A DNA stretch of 64,000 bases from Hypoxylon rubiginosum (taxonomy: Eukaryota > Ascomycota > Sordariomycetes > Xylariales > Hypoxylaceae): contig CADCXA010000039.1 in NCBI GenBank assembly GCA_902806565.1, positions 1 through 64,000 of the forward strand. Direction: 5' to 3'. The notes under the pieces are model-generated. The model was given only the letters and a program-made list of their open reading frames with translations. It was not told the origin of the DNA and did no database searches. The position numbers were made by a program, and so were the translations under genes. Below, one piece after another: positions 20,801 to 30,913 of this stretch (position 1 is its first letter; each line of letters opens with the position of its first letter).

Positions 20801-22414
20801 TCAGGTCCTCGTACTGCGGCCGCTCGCGCACGAAGAAGAAGCCCGTCTGGGGGTCGACCAGCCCTTTGGCCCTGGCGGGTGCCGTCACGTCGCCGGTTTG
20901 GGTCGAGCCGGTCGAGCCGTTGTACCGCTTTCCCGTCGCCCATAGGTCGGGACTACTCGATAAGAGGGTGCTACCACCGTCCACCAGGACGGGGCTGGCC
21001 ACGCCCTCGAAGACGGTGTTATCAAGCACTATGTTCGGCGCCATTGCGAGCCCGTTGGTCAGAATCCCAACGGTCGTTCCGCTGATGATGGTGTCGATGA
21101 TGGACACGCTACCTGTGCCCTGGCCCGTGTCGCCGCCCACGCCCGAGATATTGAAGGCGATGGATCCTCCATTTATGTCTATCTGCTGCCAGTTCCAACC
21201 CCAATCCCAAACCATCTGTACCGCCGTATTGCAAAAATTAAACTGGAGGTTACGTGCTGTGTACTGCTGGGAACCCGCGCGCCAGCCGATGTTGCCACCG
21301 TCAAAAATGATATTGGACACGAAGCCGCCACTGCCGTTCTCGGAAAAGATACCGACGGCCGTCGTGGTGCTGGACGTAGGCATGCTGAAGATCAGGTTCT
21401 GCAGCGACGTGGCCTGCGCCACCTGCCAGTGAATACCCGTCGGCACTAGGTCCTGGTCGTTCTCGGCTGTCGATTCCGGCATATCGTAAAGGTCGAAGAC
21501 GAAGTTGCGGATCTGGCGGAAAAACTGATTCTGGTTCACGTACCATTGGGAACCTGACCCCTTTGGAATGTACGGGTCCGTGTCGAACAGCGCGATACCT
21601 TGGAAGGTATCGCAGCCCCTGATGGTGGGCATGTTGTTTGGGTCGCCGATGAACTGCGTGTAGTAGTATTGTATCACGGGCGAGCAGATCTTGTACGTGC
21701 CCGGCGGAAAGTAGACGATGGCGCCCTGCGAGAATGTATTGCCGCACTCCTCGCCGCAACGCGTCTGTGCGTCCCCCACCGAGTCCTTGTTCCAGCTGGC
21801 CACGGCCGCATTGAGTGCCTCCGTCGTGTCCGTGTCTCCCGTGTTGTCCGCACCGAAGTCGTCAACGACGTTACGGAAGAACTGATAGTCGGTTCCGCCG
21901 GCAAGAGGTTGCTTGCAAGCAGCGTTAGGAACATGCCACAAATGCCCATTATTCACTGAAAAGGGGAGAGGAAACCTACAGCTCCTAAAGGCCCAAGAGT
22001 CGTGAGCCAGTAATCGTCCGACGAGGACTGTCGTCTGGTATTGGCGGCGCTGAACGGCGTCTGCTTGGTGCCGTTAAACCCGGCATAACCGCCGCGGACT
22101 ATAGTGCCGTTGCGAAGGTTGGACAGGTACCTGTTCAAGCTGCCCGAGTAGCGCCATACCGCGCCATTCTGCTTCCCCTTGTCAGGGGCTGTGTGGTAGT
22201 AGTTGTGCTGGTTGTCGACCATGTACGACGGTGCAGGCTACGATCAGAAGTTAGCATCGTCCTGAATAATAACAGAGGCATGGCCTACCCGCGGGTCGAA
22301 TGGAAGTGCTGTTACGTTTGGAGCATAACGCCCTGAGTCCGAGGCCGATGCCGATCGCACAAGGCTCCATTGTGCAGCCAGCAAAGCCAAAAGGAGATTA
22401 AAGAGACCCGTCAT
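17823..22414 (-). CDS. Secreted GH55-type exo-beta-1,3-glucanase with long Ser/Thr/Cys-rich tail
   Basis: A three-exon gene: 22414-22289, 22237-21980 and 21911-17823, with introns of 51 and 68 bp (the second has the branch site CCTAAC), coding about 1,490 residues. The N-terminus is a signal peptide (MTGLFNLLLALLAAQWSLV). The first 800 or so residues carry two pectate-lyase-3-type beta-helix repeats typical of GH55: FRNVVDDFGADNTGDTD with FPPGTYKI, and later a second module with ASCINSFLQAAAGGGQIAYF. GH55 enzymes release glucose or short oligomers from beta-1,3-glucan outside the cell. The remaining 600 or so residues are Ser/Thr/Pro-rich low-complexity sequence with spaced cysteines. They include a CETISGCSI segment and a final Cys-rich block (CNCNESSCDECSPPCC) just before the stop, suggesting wall attachment or a binding module. 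The family usually ends after the beta-helix domains, so the tail is unusual. It is divergent from the small secreted protein at 23189. Confidence 0.9.
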
Positions 22415-23188
22415 ATCGCTATAGAAGCTTGACGACAGTCTATGAGATACGGAGAAGCGCGGGAACTGAGGAAAGAACAGACTCGGGGGAGGGCATCTCC
22501 CATAATGTCATGAACAGAAACATGCTGTGTTAACGGCCGGGGAACATATCCGCTGCCGCCAGCTGTTGAATACCTAACCTGAATACCTACCTACCTAGGT
22601 CCTACGTAAGCATTTCAACTTTCGATCTGGTACTACATCGCATGACCAATCGAAATGCTACGGTCAGATTACCAACTCGGCCTAGAACACGAATGAGCGG
22701 TGCATCGCCCCCTTCCATTGTAGAAATATTCCCCGGCCAGGTGGTGATTTAGCTGTAGGTATGCGGCGTCTTTGGTCCCACTTTTCTACACCGGTGTGCA
22801 TTCTTCCAGCCTGGACCATTTCTTTCTCCGGGATAGGGTGGTAGTGGTAAGGATTAGACCTACATATGTGGTCAACCTTGAGGCCAGTCACACGGTTACA
22901 TCGATTCAACACCCCTTGCAGCCATGTGGTTACAGCCATGCGGTGATACGATTCAGCTCGGGACGCACGAAGGGAGGCTGCAGTAGCCGAAGCTTAATTG
23001 TGCAAGAATATTGCTATGACGGGGACCACGATGCCTCGCTCCAAGCTGCTACAAAAGATGGTAGTTCGAAGGCTACCTGCTTCCATTTCTTTCCTCATCG
23101 TCAAGGTAGTCTAGTTCCAGTATCTATAAGATCCTTCCCATCCCCCATCCTCACTACAAGTCTCAACGAACCAGAACACCCTCTCAAG
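22415..23188. promoter_or_regulatory. Shared divergent upstream region of GH55 and a small secreted protein
   Basis: About 770 bp separate the two divergent start codons, so promoter elements may be shared. It contains a CCTACCTAGGT-type repeat (22586-22596). An open + strand frame upstream of 23189 is not considered coding because the signal peptide begins at ATG 23189. No specific regulator site is claimed. Confidence 0.35.
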
Positions 23189-23743
23189 ATGCTCTCCCAA
23201 AGCCTCCTCCTCGCCCCCCTGGCCCTTTTCGGCACCGCTGTCGCTGCCCCGAGCTCTCTCCAGTCCTCGCCCCGCGCGGCGCAGATCTGCTACGACAGCG
23301 AGACGGCCAGCCTCCTCTGTTACACGGCGCCCGACAACACGCCGCAAGACGTGGTTGTCTCAGACGTGACCTACATCGCATCCTACCTTCGCGCATACGG
23401 GGCGCAAACCAAGGCCGGACGTCTGTATACCATGGCGGCGGCCGACGCGCCCGACTGCGGCGAGTGGACCATCTATGCGCACGGCAGCGCCCAGGCCATC
23501 GCTAAGCACATCGATAACACCGTCAATACGAGTGTGCTTTTTGCCGATATCGCCAACACGATCGACGGAGGGACCGGCGCTACACCCGCGCAGCAGGCCG
23601 GTGCCCTCATCGGTTGCGGCACCAATGGCGGCTCGTATGGCGTGGTATACAACGCCTCCAATGCGGCCTACTCGGCGTCGACGTACCCTGCTGGGTACAC
23701 ACCCGCAGGCATTCTGGTTAAGGTCGTGGCGACGGGGGCTTAG
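23189..23743 (+). CDS. Small secreted protein, 184 aa, four cysteines (effector-like)
   Basis: ATG 23189 is chosen because it opens a clear signal peptide (MLSQSLLLAPLALFGTAVAA, with likely cleavage after AVAA). The mature part has four Cys (QICYD, LLCYTA, PDCGEW, IGCGTN) that could form two disulfides. It is rich in Ala, Thr, Tyr and Ser and has no known catalytic motif. The C-terminus is a short hydrophobic strand (GILVKVVATG). It is a single exon with no damage. Small size, secretion and even cysteine number fit a secreted effector-like or wall-associated protein; the exact function is unknown. It is transcribed away from the GH55 gene across a 770 bp common upstream region. Confidence 0.75.
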   Translation: MLSQSLLLAPLALFGTAVAAPSSLQSSPRAAQICYDSETASLLCYTAPDNTPQDVVVSDVTYIASYLRAYGAQTKAGRLYTMAAADAPDCGEWTIYAHGSAQAIAKHIDNTVNTSVLFADIANTIDGGTGATPAQQAGALIGCGTNGGSYGVVYNASNAAYSASTYPAGYTPAGILVKVVATGA

Positions 23744-24674
23744 GACTTCGGATGAAGGGCGGCGGTACATCCCGAATTAGGAGCCCACTCCTTGAATAGT
23801 GGCTTGTGCATACCTACCTCATACTTGCCTACCTAGGTAGGTACCTAGGTAGTCATAACTCGTACTAAAGAATTGAGTACTCATTAATAAAGCTATGCAT
23901 TTAGAGCTTGTAACTATATGCTTTCCTATTAGCACTATGCATAATAGCTAAAACAACTGGCCGTATAATTATCAAGTCTTTTACAGTAGTCCTCCGGATC
24001 ACAAAGCGAAAAGCTATCGGCTGTGAGCGGTGATTAGGGCGCACCGCTTTCAGCTGACACGGGCCATTTCCCCTATAGATTAGGCAACCAATCAACACAT
24101 CAGACGAAGTCGCATTTTCGCGCCGTATGACCACAGTGACCAGTCCAACCTCGAAGAATGTAGGACTTGTAAAATGCCTTTCATGGCCAGACGATTCTTT
24201 TTCGATGCCACCGTATCACAACCTTCCGGACATCGTGCGACTAGCTCCCACCTTCTCCTTTTGATACGCCAAAGTCATGAAGGATTCATTAGTTACACCA
24301 AAAGGACCGTGTCAGATGATGGTTGGCCATCCCACCAATATCAGCAACTATCATATCACCTCATCCTGCCGATGGCCGATATGTCTCATGGAAGAAACTG
24401 CCAGTGAGCTGAGCCTGCATAGACACAAAATAATCAGCAAGTCCGATTGGTAAGGCCCATTATGCCTATCCGGAGATTACAAGGTCACGCTTAGGTCCTA
24501 TGGATGGGAAGACGTCTTTCTCGCACATGATCAGGCGGCCGTGAATCGTCGCGTCCATCAGGGCAATCCATATTCCCCGCCCCAAGTACTGCTGCGACTA
24601 CGCGTTTGAATTCATTACTTCGGGCTTTTGCACGAAGAATTTCCATCACGGTCAGATACAGCTCGCAACGGACG
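23744..24674. other. Intergenic with CCTAGGTA repeats
   Basis: A dense cluster of CCTACCTAGGTA units occurs at 23828-23852. The rest is AT-rich. Small frames at 23901-24134 and 24174-24407 show no motif. Confidence 0.4.
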
Positions 24675-26047
24675 ATGGCGAAGCTTCTTTTTCCTCTGGG
24701 CTTAGTTACAGTCCTCCTCAGCATCATACTACGCCCCGTCTTAGGCGTGACCCTCGATCAGTTGTTCAAAGTCTGGCCCGGTGTACGCAACGGCGGCTGT
24801 GATGCGTACTTCGACCGGGGAACCAAAGAAGGTATTCTGGATGAATGGCTGGAGGAAATCAACTTTGCCCTTGCCTCGGCAATTGATAGCATTGAGCAGT
24901 ACAACCAAAGCCCTAGAGTTCGAAAGGCGCTTAACGTCTGGTTCGGCATTCATAATGGCGGGAAGCTTAGTGATAATGATATTGAAACCCGGGCAAAAGT
25001 CCAATGGGTCAGCGGTGCGTGTTGACCTTTGTTTCTCCTTCAGAACATGTATTCCAAACATTGTTGATCCATGTCTGTTCGATAAACCGTCTATCTTAAC
25101 CCGAGAGCGTCGGCTAGACTGACATCGTTGCCAGACCGCCTGCAGAGTGTCCAGGAATTCTTCAGCTTCACAATTCACGAGGGTGACGCATTGGCGGGCC
25201 AGCCTTATTATCCTCTAAATGACGACCGCTATTTGTTTTGCGGCAGCGACTTCCTTGCGGAACAAGCTACAAACACACCGGCACAGGACTGGCTGGCTAA
25301 GGACCTCGTAGATGGTGATGGCAACGTCGTCAACATCGAGGCAGTACCCGGCTATGCCGAAGCCCTCGCGGAAAACAGTGACAGTGCTGCCTGGTGGTCC
25401 GGCGACCTCACGGAAATAAACGGATACTACTTCTCGAATACCGGCGGCTTCTACTGCGATATGGGAAGAACTCTCGGCCTCACCGCAGTGATCGGAGAGC
25501 TGGAGGCAGACATTACCGGCAATCCCACGGTGCGCAAGAGAGTCGAGAGCGTCGTTATCTGTCCTTACTGTTTCGCTGCAAACAATCCAAGCCCAAATTC
25601 TTTTAGGATCGGGAGCAACGGGATAGCCAGCGGCACCAACCTTCCGGATGTGCTACCCAAGAGCGCGACCCTCCTCCACGAGGCATTTCACGTCGTCTTC
25701 GGTGTAGTACTTAACGCCGGTGACGACAACGATCGTGGGTTTCTCCAGGGCGACGAGTTCTGTAGGTGACCTTCACATAATACTCAGGATAGCTGTGTAT
25801 GCTCAAAGTTGTATACTCCGAGAGTGCTGACACGGTATGGGCAGATGATATTATTGATTGCATTAACGAAGCCAAAAACAACCCTGAAAAAAGGGCACGG
25901 CGAAACCCCGAGAACTACGTCTTTTTCGTTGCGCACATGTTCTACCTGTTTGGAAAAGATGATGATAATATAGACCACAACTGGGACTTTGCACCGATGG
26001 GGAGGGGTTCAAATAAGATTTTTGGGGCGAAGGATCAGATAAGGTAA
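24675..26047 (+). CDS. Putative secreted HExxH zinc metallopeptidase (M35/deuterolysin-like)
   Basis: Three exons, 24675-25014, 25135-25761 and 25809-26047, code about 401 residues. The N-terminus is a signal peptide (LLFPLGLVTVLLSIILRPVLG). The zinc motif LLHEAFHVVFG (HExxH) lies in the C-terminal part of exon 2. It is followed in exon 3 by NPENYVFFVAHMFYL, which resembles the NADNYEYFAE-like segment after the zinc site in M35/lysine-specific metallo-endopeptidases. The N-terminal half (DRLQSVQEFFSFTIH) probably forms the helical scaffold of this family. The role is presumably extracellular protein digestion. The second intron (47 bp) is short, and its borders are the least certain part of the model. 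The third zinc ligand was not identified with confidence, so peptidase activity is inferred from one motif and general layout. Confidence 0.65.
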
Positions 26048-26347
26048 GCCAATGGTATATTAGGTATACTACCACCGAAGGAGATGTGGTACTGTGTTTC
26101 GTCAAGTAATTCAGGTACTTCATAGACCTAAAGTGATCATAGACCATTGATCCCGGAATTATAACCTTATGCGATAAATCGTTCATCCGCCAAGTCATTT
26201 ATACTTGAAAGCATTGAGTCTCAGCTAAAAAGGACAAAGGGCCAGAATAATAAATTAGGTAATTACATCAAGCACCATCATTATCATCAATACAGTAGGT
26301 AGGTAGATATTAAGCCTTAGGTCTGTGCTTAATCGACAATTTTTATT
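26048..26347. other. Convergent 3' spacer
   Basis: About 300 bp between two converging genes, AT-rich, with a GTAGGTAGGTAG run near 26296. Nothing else was seen. Confidence 0.4.
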
Positions 26348-27405
26348 CTAGTTGTTTACCTTTGGCAAGTTTTCTTCAAGAAATTCTTTCATATTCTGTT
26401 CGTACTCCGGATCCTCCTCGGGGTCTATGCGCTCTTCGTCCTCGGGAGGAACATAACGCGGTACCAAGTTGATATCCCAACGCTCCTGCTCCCAGGCCGT
26501 AACAGGAGGAATCACCGTTTCCACTCTCTGAGCCCAAGACTCCCTTGCCAGTGGGTTTGTAGCCGAGGCCTCTTCCCGCTCGGGAGTAGCACCGCTGTAG
26601 CCATTCCAGCGACGAAACTGGCACATAACCCCGCGGCCGGTCGTATTTCCCTCCGTCGCCACCCGCTGTCCCAGATGCAAGAGGTCGGTGTTGACCCAGG
26701 CCCACGCGGTCCAAGATTGCATGCGCGCTTTCGGGGGGTTACGGAGGTCCTCGCAGCCTCTAGGTACGAACATGTTGAACGCGTCGTGCATAGTGGTGCG
26801 CCACTCCTGGGGAATTGGACCGCCCGTATACGGCATCTCGAAGGCGGTGAAGGTTATGCGGCCCTTCAGATTCTCCTCGAACCGGAACGGAGAATGCCAC
26901 TGGAAGGTGAGGAATCGCGACGATGACGGTGCCGACGGTGCCAATGACATGGAAACGTCGCCGTCCGCGTCGCCTAGAGATAGATCCTGTAGTAATGCAC
27001 CAGACGTGATAGAGGTTTGCACGTCATTCTCGGGCAGGCTGCGCAGAAACTCGGCACAAGCGGGAGAGTCTTGGAAATTCTTCAAGGCGTCTTCCGTGTA
27101 CCAGACTGAGTTTTATTACGGGTTAGCAAAAACGTATTAAACCAGCCAAATGCCAGAATAAAGGGGCTCGTCCCAGAAAAGAAAAACTCACGAATGATCA
27201 AAGCAGCCTGCTCGGGATCATCGACCTTCCTCCCCAGCCAGACCTGCTCGCAGCCTGCCACGCCTACGAGGGGACCGCGATGCTCATCCGGGTGACTATT
27301 TGACCATGCCGGCCAATCCTGACCAAGTGGCAGGTGGAAACGTGTCCAACTCGTTCGCTTATGGTGCTGCCGGTGTGGATTTTTTAGTTGCTTAACGCGA
27401 GCCAT
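26348..27405 (-). CDS. Uncharacterised fungal protein with possible alpha/beta-barrel (ABM-like) fold
   Basis: Two exons, 27405-27192 and 27105-26348 (86 bp intron), code 323 residues. The joined sequence across the intron reads AALIILWYTEDALKNFQDSP, with a later ACAEFLRSLPEND. The pattern of a Trp strand, a helix with a small polar loop and Cys-X2-Phe-Leu is reminiscent of dimeric alpha/beta-barrel monooxygenase-type proteins in ascomycetes. Later parts contain strands such as RFLTFQWHSPFRF and GRITFTAFEMPY. The C-terminus is acidic (DEERIDPEEDPEYEQ). No signal peptide was seen, so it is probably cytosolic. The function is not known and the fold assignment is tentative. The gene is convergent with the metallopeptidase. 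Confidence 0.75.
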
Positions 27406-28392
27406 AGTATAACTGTACCGGACAATGATGGCGCTCGTAACGTATGTTTTGAACGAGTAATAAGTACCTACCTAGGTAGAAGCCAGGTGTGAGATCTTTA
27501 TAGGGAGTACCCCGCTTCCGCTGGTATGTCACACGTGACAGTGGTCAGCTCTAGGTCATAGGCAACCACAGGCAATTCGAGCTTTAAGCCAAACATACGA
27601 TACCTAATTCTCATTCTAATCAAACGCCCACATTTGTACCTAGCATATTCATATTAGTAATTCTGAATGCTAATTAGTAATTCTGAATGCTAAAGATTAT
27701 TACCTAGGTGTTAACTTCTTGCTTGGCACAAGGCCGTCAGCGGCAAGATCAAATAAAACAGTCGCTCGGCCCCACTACAAAACGGAAGACGGGACGGATC
27801 CTTACAACGGACAGGCGGTGAGGCGGCCGGGCCGGGGTAGGTGGGGTTAACCCTCGCGATCGCAGTAGCTCTCAGTCTCAGGTGGCTCAGACAGCCTCAG
27901 ACTAGAATCATGGAACGGGGGAAGACACTCTGTACGTAGCCGATCACCGATTCGACTCATTCGGGTTAACAGCAAATTTTAGTTCTTTCAATGATTCGCG
28001 CAACCATCTGGGTGAGGATTCATGACCTTCGGCTGTGGTGCAATTAGAGTCCAATCTACGGCTTAATAAGCATTTATCTCGACGATGGAAGACGTGCAGA
28101 TCTTCATAGTTAGAAAGTATCTGCAAAAAGCATAGCTATTAATAGATACTAGTCTGACTTATTAACCAACCTTGACGATGTACTACAGCGCTTGGATCAA
28201 ATCAATCGCATGATTGGTGATTGGTTTGATTGACAATTGACTTGGTTCAGACTGGCTGTTTTTGTAAACAAATGACATAGAGGCTTTCAAGACCGGAAGG
28301 TTTGGGACCTGAAAATGGCTTGTCCCACGTGACATTTCATACTAAATTTTATAAAATGACTTATGTAATAATTATTGCCCACAAATATTACC
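27406..28392. other. Intergenic with a 20-bp tandem duplication
   Basis: No gene was seen. A CCTACCTAGGTAGA element lies at 27468-27481. ATTAGTAATTCTGAATGCTA occurs twice in direct tandem (27653-27692). The remainder is AT-rich. Confidence 0.45.
27653..27692. repeat. Two perfect 20-bp tandem copies
   Basis: The unit ATTAGTAATTCTGAATGCTA is repeated head to tail without a mismatch, consistent with a recent slippage or break-repair duplication in noncoding DNA. Confidence 0.9.
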
Positions 28393-30031
28393 TCAAGCAA
28401 AGCCGGTGCTAATCAACCAACTCGCATCGTCGTTAAACGAGGAAGTAGCGTCAAACGTCTTAACACCACCGTTGCTCGCGGCGTAGCCCACGTTCGAGTA
28501 GTGTCGGAAATACCGGGTAGGGTAGCCCCAGGCGCGGATCGAGCTGCCCTGGCCGTTGAGGCCGGCCTGCGGGCAAAAGGTCGCGTCCTCCTTGAACTGC
28601 TTGGAGCCGTCGCTGGCGCCCACCTGCAGTGCGAACTCGTAGTGCCTGATGTAGCTCCCCGCCGTGTCCACCGACTCGAACGAGAAACACGCGCTGTTGC
28701 CCAGGCCCGCGCGCACCTTCCAGCTCGCCTGCTGCTTGAGGGTCGTGCTGCTAGACGACGAGACCACCTGCGTGTTGACGGTCGAGCCCGTGTGTGTCAG
28801 GTACCGCGTCGTGTAGCCGGGCGTCGTCGCTTGCAGCTTGATCGACGACCCGACGGTGAGCGCGGGGCCGCTGGTCAGCGACGTCGTGGCGTACTTGGCG
28901 GCTACGATGTCGGCCTGCACCGAGTTCTCAGTGGCGTCGCTCGGGTAGCCGGAGGTCATCACGCCCTCGTAGAACGTGCCCTGCGCGCCGTTGCTGTTGT
29001 CGCCGCCGATGCCGAGGATGATGGCGCCCTCTTCGTGCATGGGGCTGTAGCCGGACGGACGCGCGCCGCTGTAATACGTCGACAACGATCCAGACGCAGC
29101 ATTACCACCACGCATCGCCCACTGGCTCGGCTTCCCTTTGATGGTCGCCGTGACGAAGCGGTAGGAAATCGACGGGTCGGCGCTGTTTAGGCCCGCGCCA
29201 GACCCGGAGAATAGGCCGTTCTCGAGATCGGCCATGACCCACGGCCCGCTGCCGGAGCCGGTGCCCCATACGCCGCAGGTCCCGTAGTAGATGGCCTCCA
29301 TGTGGGCGTCGCCCGTGTCCTTGTTGTTCGTCTCGGCATTGCCGTAGTCGAAGCAGCAAGCATCGTTGTACTATAACAACAGGAGTCAGCAATTGCTTGT
29401 TTAGGAAGGGGATGGGCTCATGTAATGCATGTCACAGGAGTGATTACTCTCAAGCGAGCAGAAGAGATACTCGAAAAGGGAAAAAGGAACTCTGGATGTT
29501 ACACACGTGACTCCCGTCGAGGACAGCGTACATGCCCTCGGTGCCGTCGCCCGTGGCTATGCCGTTGGTGACGTCGTTGCGGTAGCCTGTACCCGGGGAG
29601 ACGAAGACGCCGTACGCCTTCTGGCCGTTCAGGGTAACGGGCGCGCCGATCGCGCTGGCCAGGTTGTCGTAGCCGTTGGCTTCCGGACCATTAAAGCCGC
29701 CGGGCGGGGCCTGCGTGAGGTGGTTACCCCTGCCGGACTGGTCGTAGATGATGGTGATGAGACAGGTCGTATTGGCGCAGAAGGTGTCCTGGGTGGCGGC
29801 GTTGGCGACGCCACCGGCGGACAGCGGCGAGATGGAGGTCTTGGCGCTGTCGGAGGCGCGCTGCACCTGGTAGAGCGCGCCGGTGTAGGAGCTGTACAGG
29901 GCGCGGGTGGTGCTGTGGGCGGCGACGCAGGGCGTGCCTCCGGAAGAGTATATGTCACAGGGCCCGGCGGCGACGAGGGAGCTCGAGGCAATAAGGCCTA
30001 GAGCGCGCTGGCGGCTTCGTCGCGAAAACAT
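28393..30031 (-). CDS. abfB: Alpha-L-arabinofuranosidase B, GH54 with CBM42
   Basis: Two exons, 30031-29507 and 29370-28393 (136 bp intron), give 500 residues, the usual size of fungal AbfB. A signal peptide region (RALGLIASSSLVAAG) precedes GPCDIYSSGGTPCVAAHSTT, the conserved GH54 start. Catalytic residues match the family: the nucleophile Glu in PWVMADLENGLF (about residue 225) and the acid/base Asp in ILGIGGDNSNGA (about residue 299). The C-terminal AbfB domain (about 340-500, beta-trefoil CBM42) is recognisable by RYLTHTGSTVNTQVV, YEFALQV and RYFRHYSNVGYAAS. The secreted enzyme removes arabinose side chains from arabinan and arabinoxylan, and the CBM binds arabinofuranose. The frame is intact across the spliced junction (LDGSH-YNDACC). 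Confidence 0.96.
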
Positions 30032-30913
30032 ATCTGACTCGAGTCTCTTCTAGCGGGCACGTCCGTGATGAGAAATAAGCTCAAGCAAAACAGCCGAAAT
30101 AAAAACAGCAACATCGTGGGCTTTTATGCACCGCAACGTGCTCTGGCCAGAACTTCCAAGTTGTTCCCATCTTGGCCCGCCCCTGGTAGCATCCATTGTT
30201 TACGTCGACCAGTTTGACACTATTCACGGGGTAACCCCACTACTACAATGACCCCTCATTAGTTGACAGCCCGGCCGGCTGTGTTCTGGAGTCGAGGTAG
30301 CATGCAGTGGTAAAATGGTTGATATTTCCTCCAATAATAAAGGGTAGATCCTCTGATGCTACATCGACACTACATCGACCAACTACTACTTTGCAGGTTT
30401 GCGGCTTATGTTAACACTGCCGCACGAATAGAGGACCGGCGCTTATAATGCGGGGAAAACATGAATCCCCTTTAAGCAGCTTCCTTAAACCAACTAGGGA
30501 GGGTGCCATTTAGGGGGGTTCATCGTTACCTAGTATTAGATGGTACTAAGTAGCAAGGGTTCGATGGGAGGTTCAGTAAACCGTTAGGTAGGGTTATCGT
30601 GCCAGGCTTTTGCCCGACCTTTAGGAGAGGTTGTAAGTCAGCAGAGACGCCGGCGCCATTTTGCCTTCTCTGTGCAATTCAACCTCTCTTTATTTCATTA
30701 GTACCACCACAATTTTGGCAGCCAATCAGATCCTTAAAATCACCCCGCAGCTAGCAACCTTGCCCCTTACCATTCCATCGTATAAAATCTGCGCGCTGAT
30801 GTGTGGTTACACCTAGGTCAAGCTGGGCTCAGTTGTGGCGTTTAGCAAAATCTCACCTTACTTTCCTTCCCCTCACCACTTATGTAGTTAGGTTACGCAG
30901 CTAGTTTACAATC
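30032..30913. other. Intergenic with dispersed repeat copy 2
   Basis: Upstream region of the abfB gene (minus strand) and of the oxidoreductase relic (plus strand). It contains the repeat also found at 8753 and a TATAAAA box at about 30780-30786. No coding sequence was recognised. Confidence 0.45.
30681..30790. repeat. Dispersed repeat copy 2
   Basis: Shares CTCTTTATTTCATTAGTAC and CCACAATTT with 8753-8781, then a CCCCGCA block and a downstream TATAAAA box in the same order. The differences are chiefly transitions. Both copies lie in damaged subtelomeric gene territory. Confidence 0.4.

Noticed and set aside
19342..20945. Long + strand open frames opposite the GH55 gene (168 and 336 codons)
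   Set aside because: They are antisense shadows of a GC-rich conserved gene; they have no motifs, and the minus-strand protein is clearly GH55.
21956..21975. A 20-bp intron in the GH55 gene (GTTTCC to TTTCAG)
   Set aside because: Too short to splice; a 68-bp intron (21979-21912) with a CCTAAC branch site gives a better in-frame join.
28375..30001. Long + strand frames opposite abfB (271 and 164 codons)
   Set aside because: Shadows of the arabinofuranosidase coding sequence, with low-complexity Arg/Ala/Gly composition.
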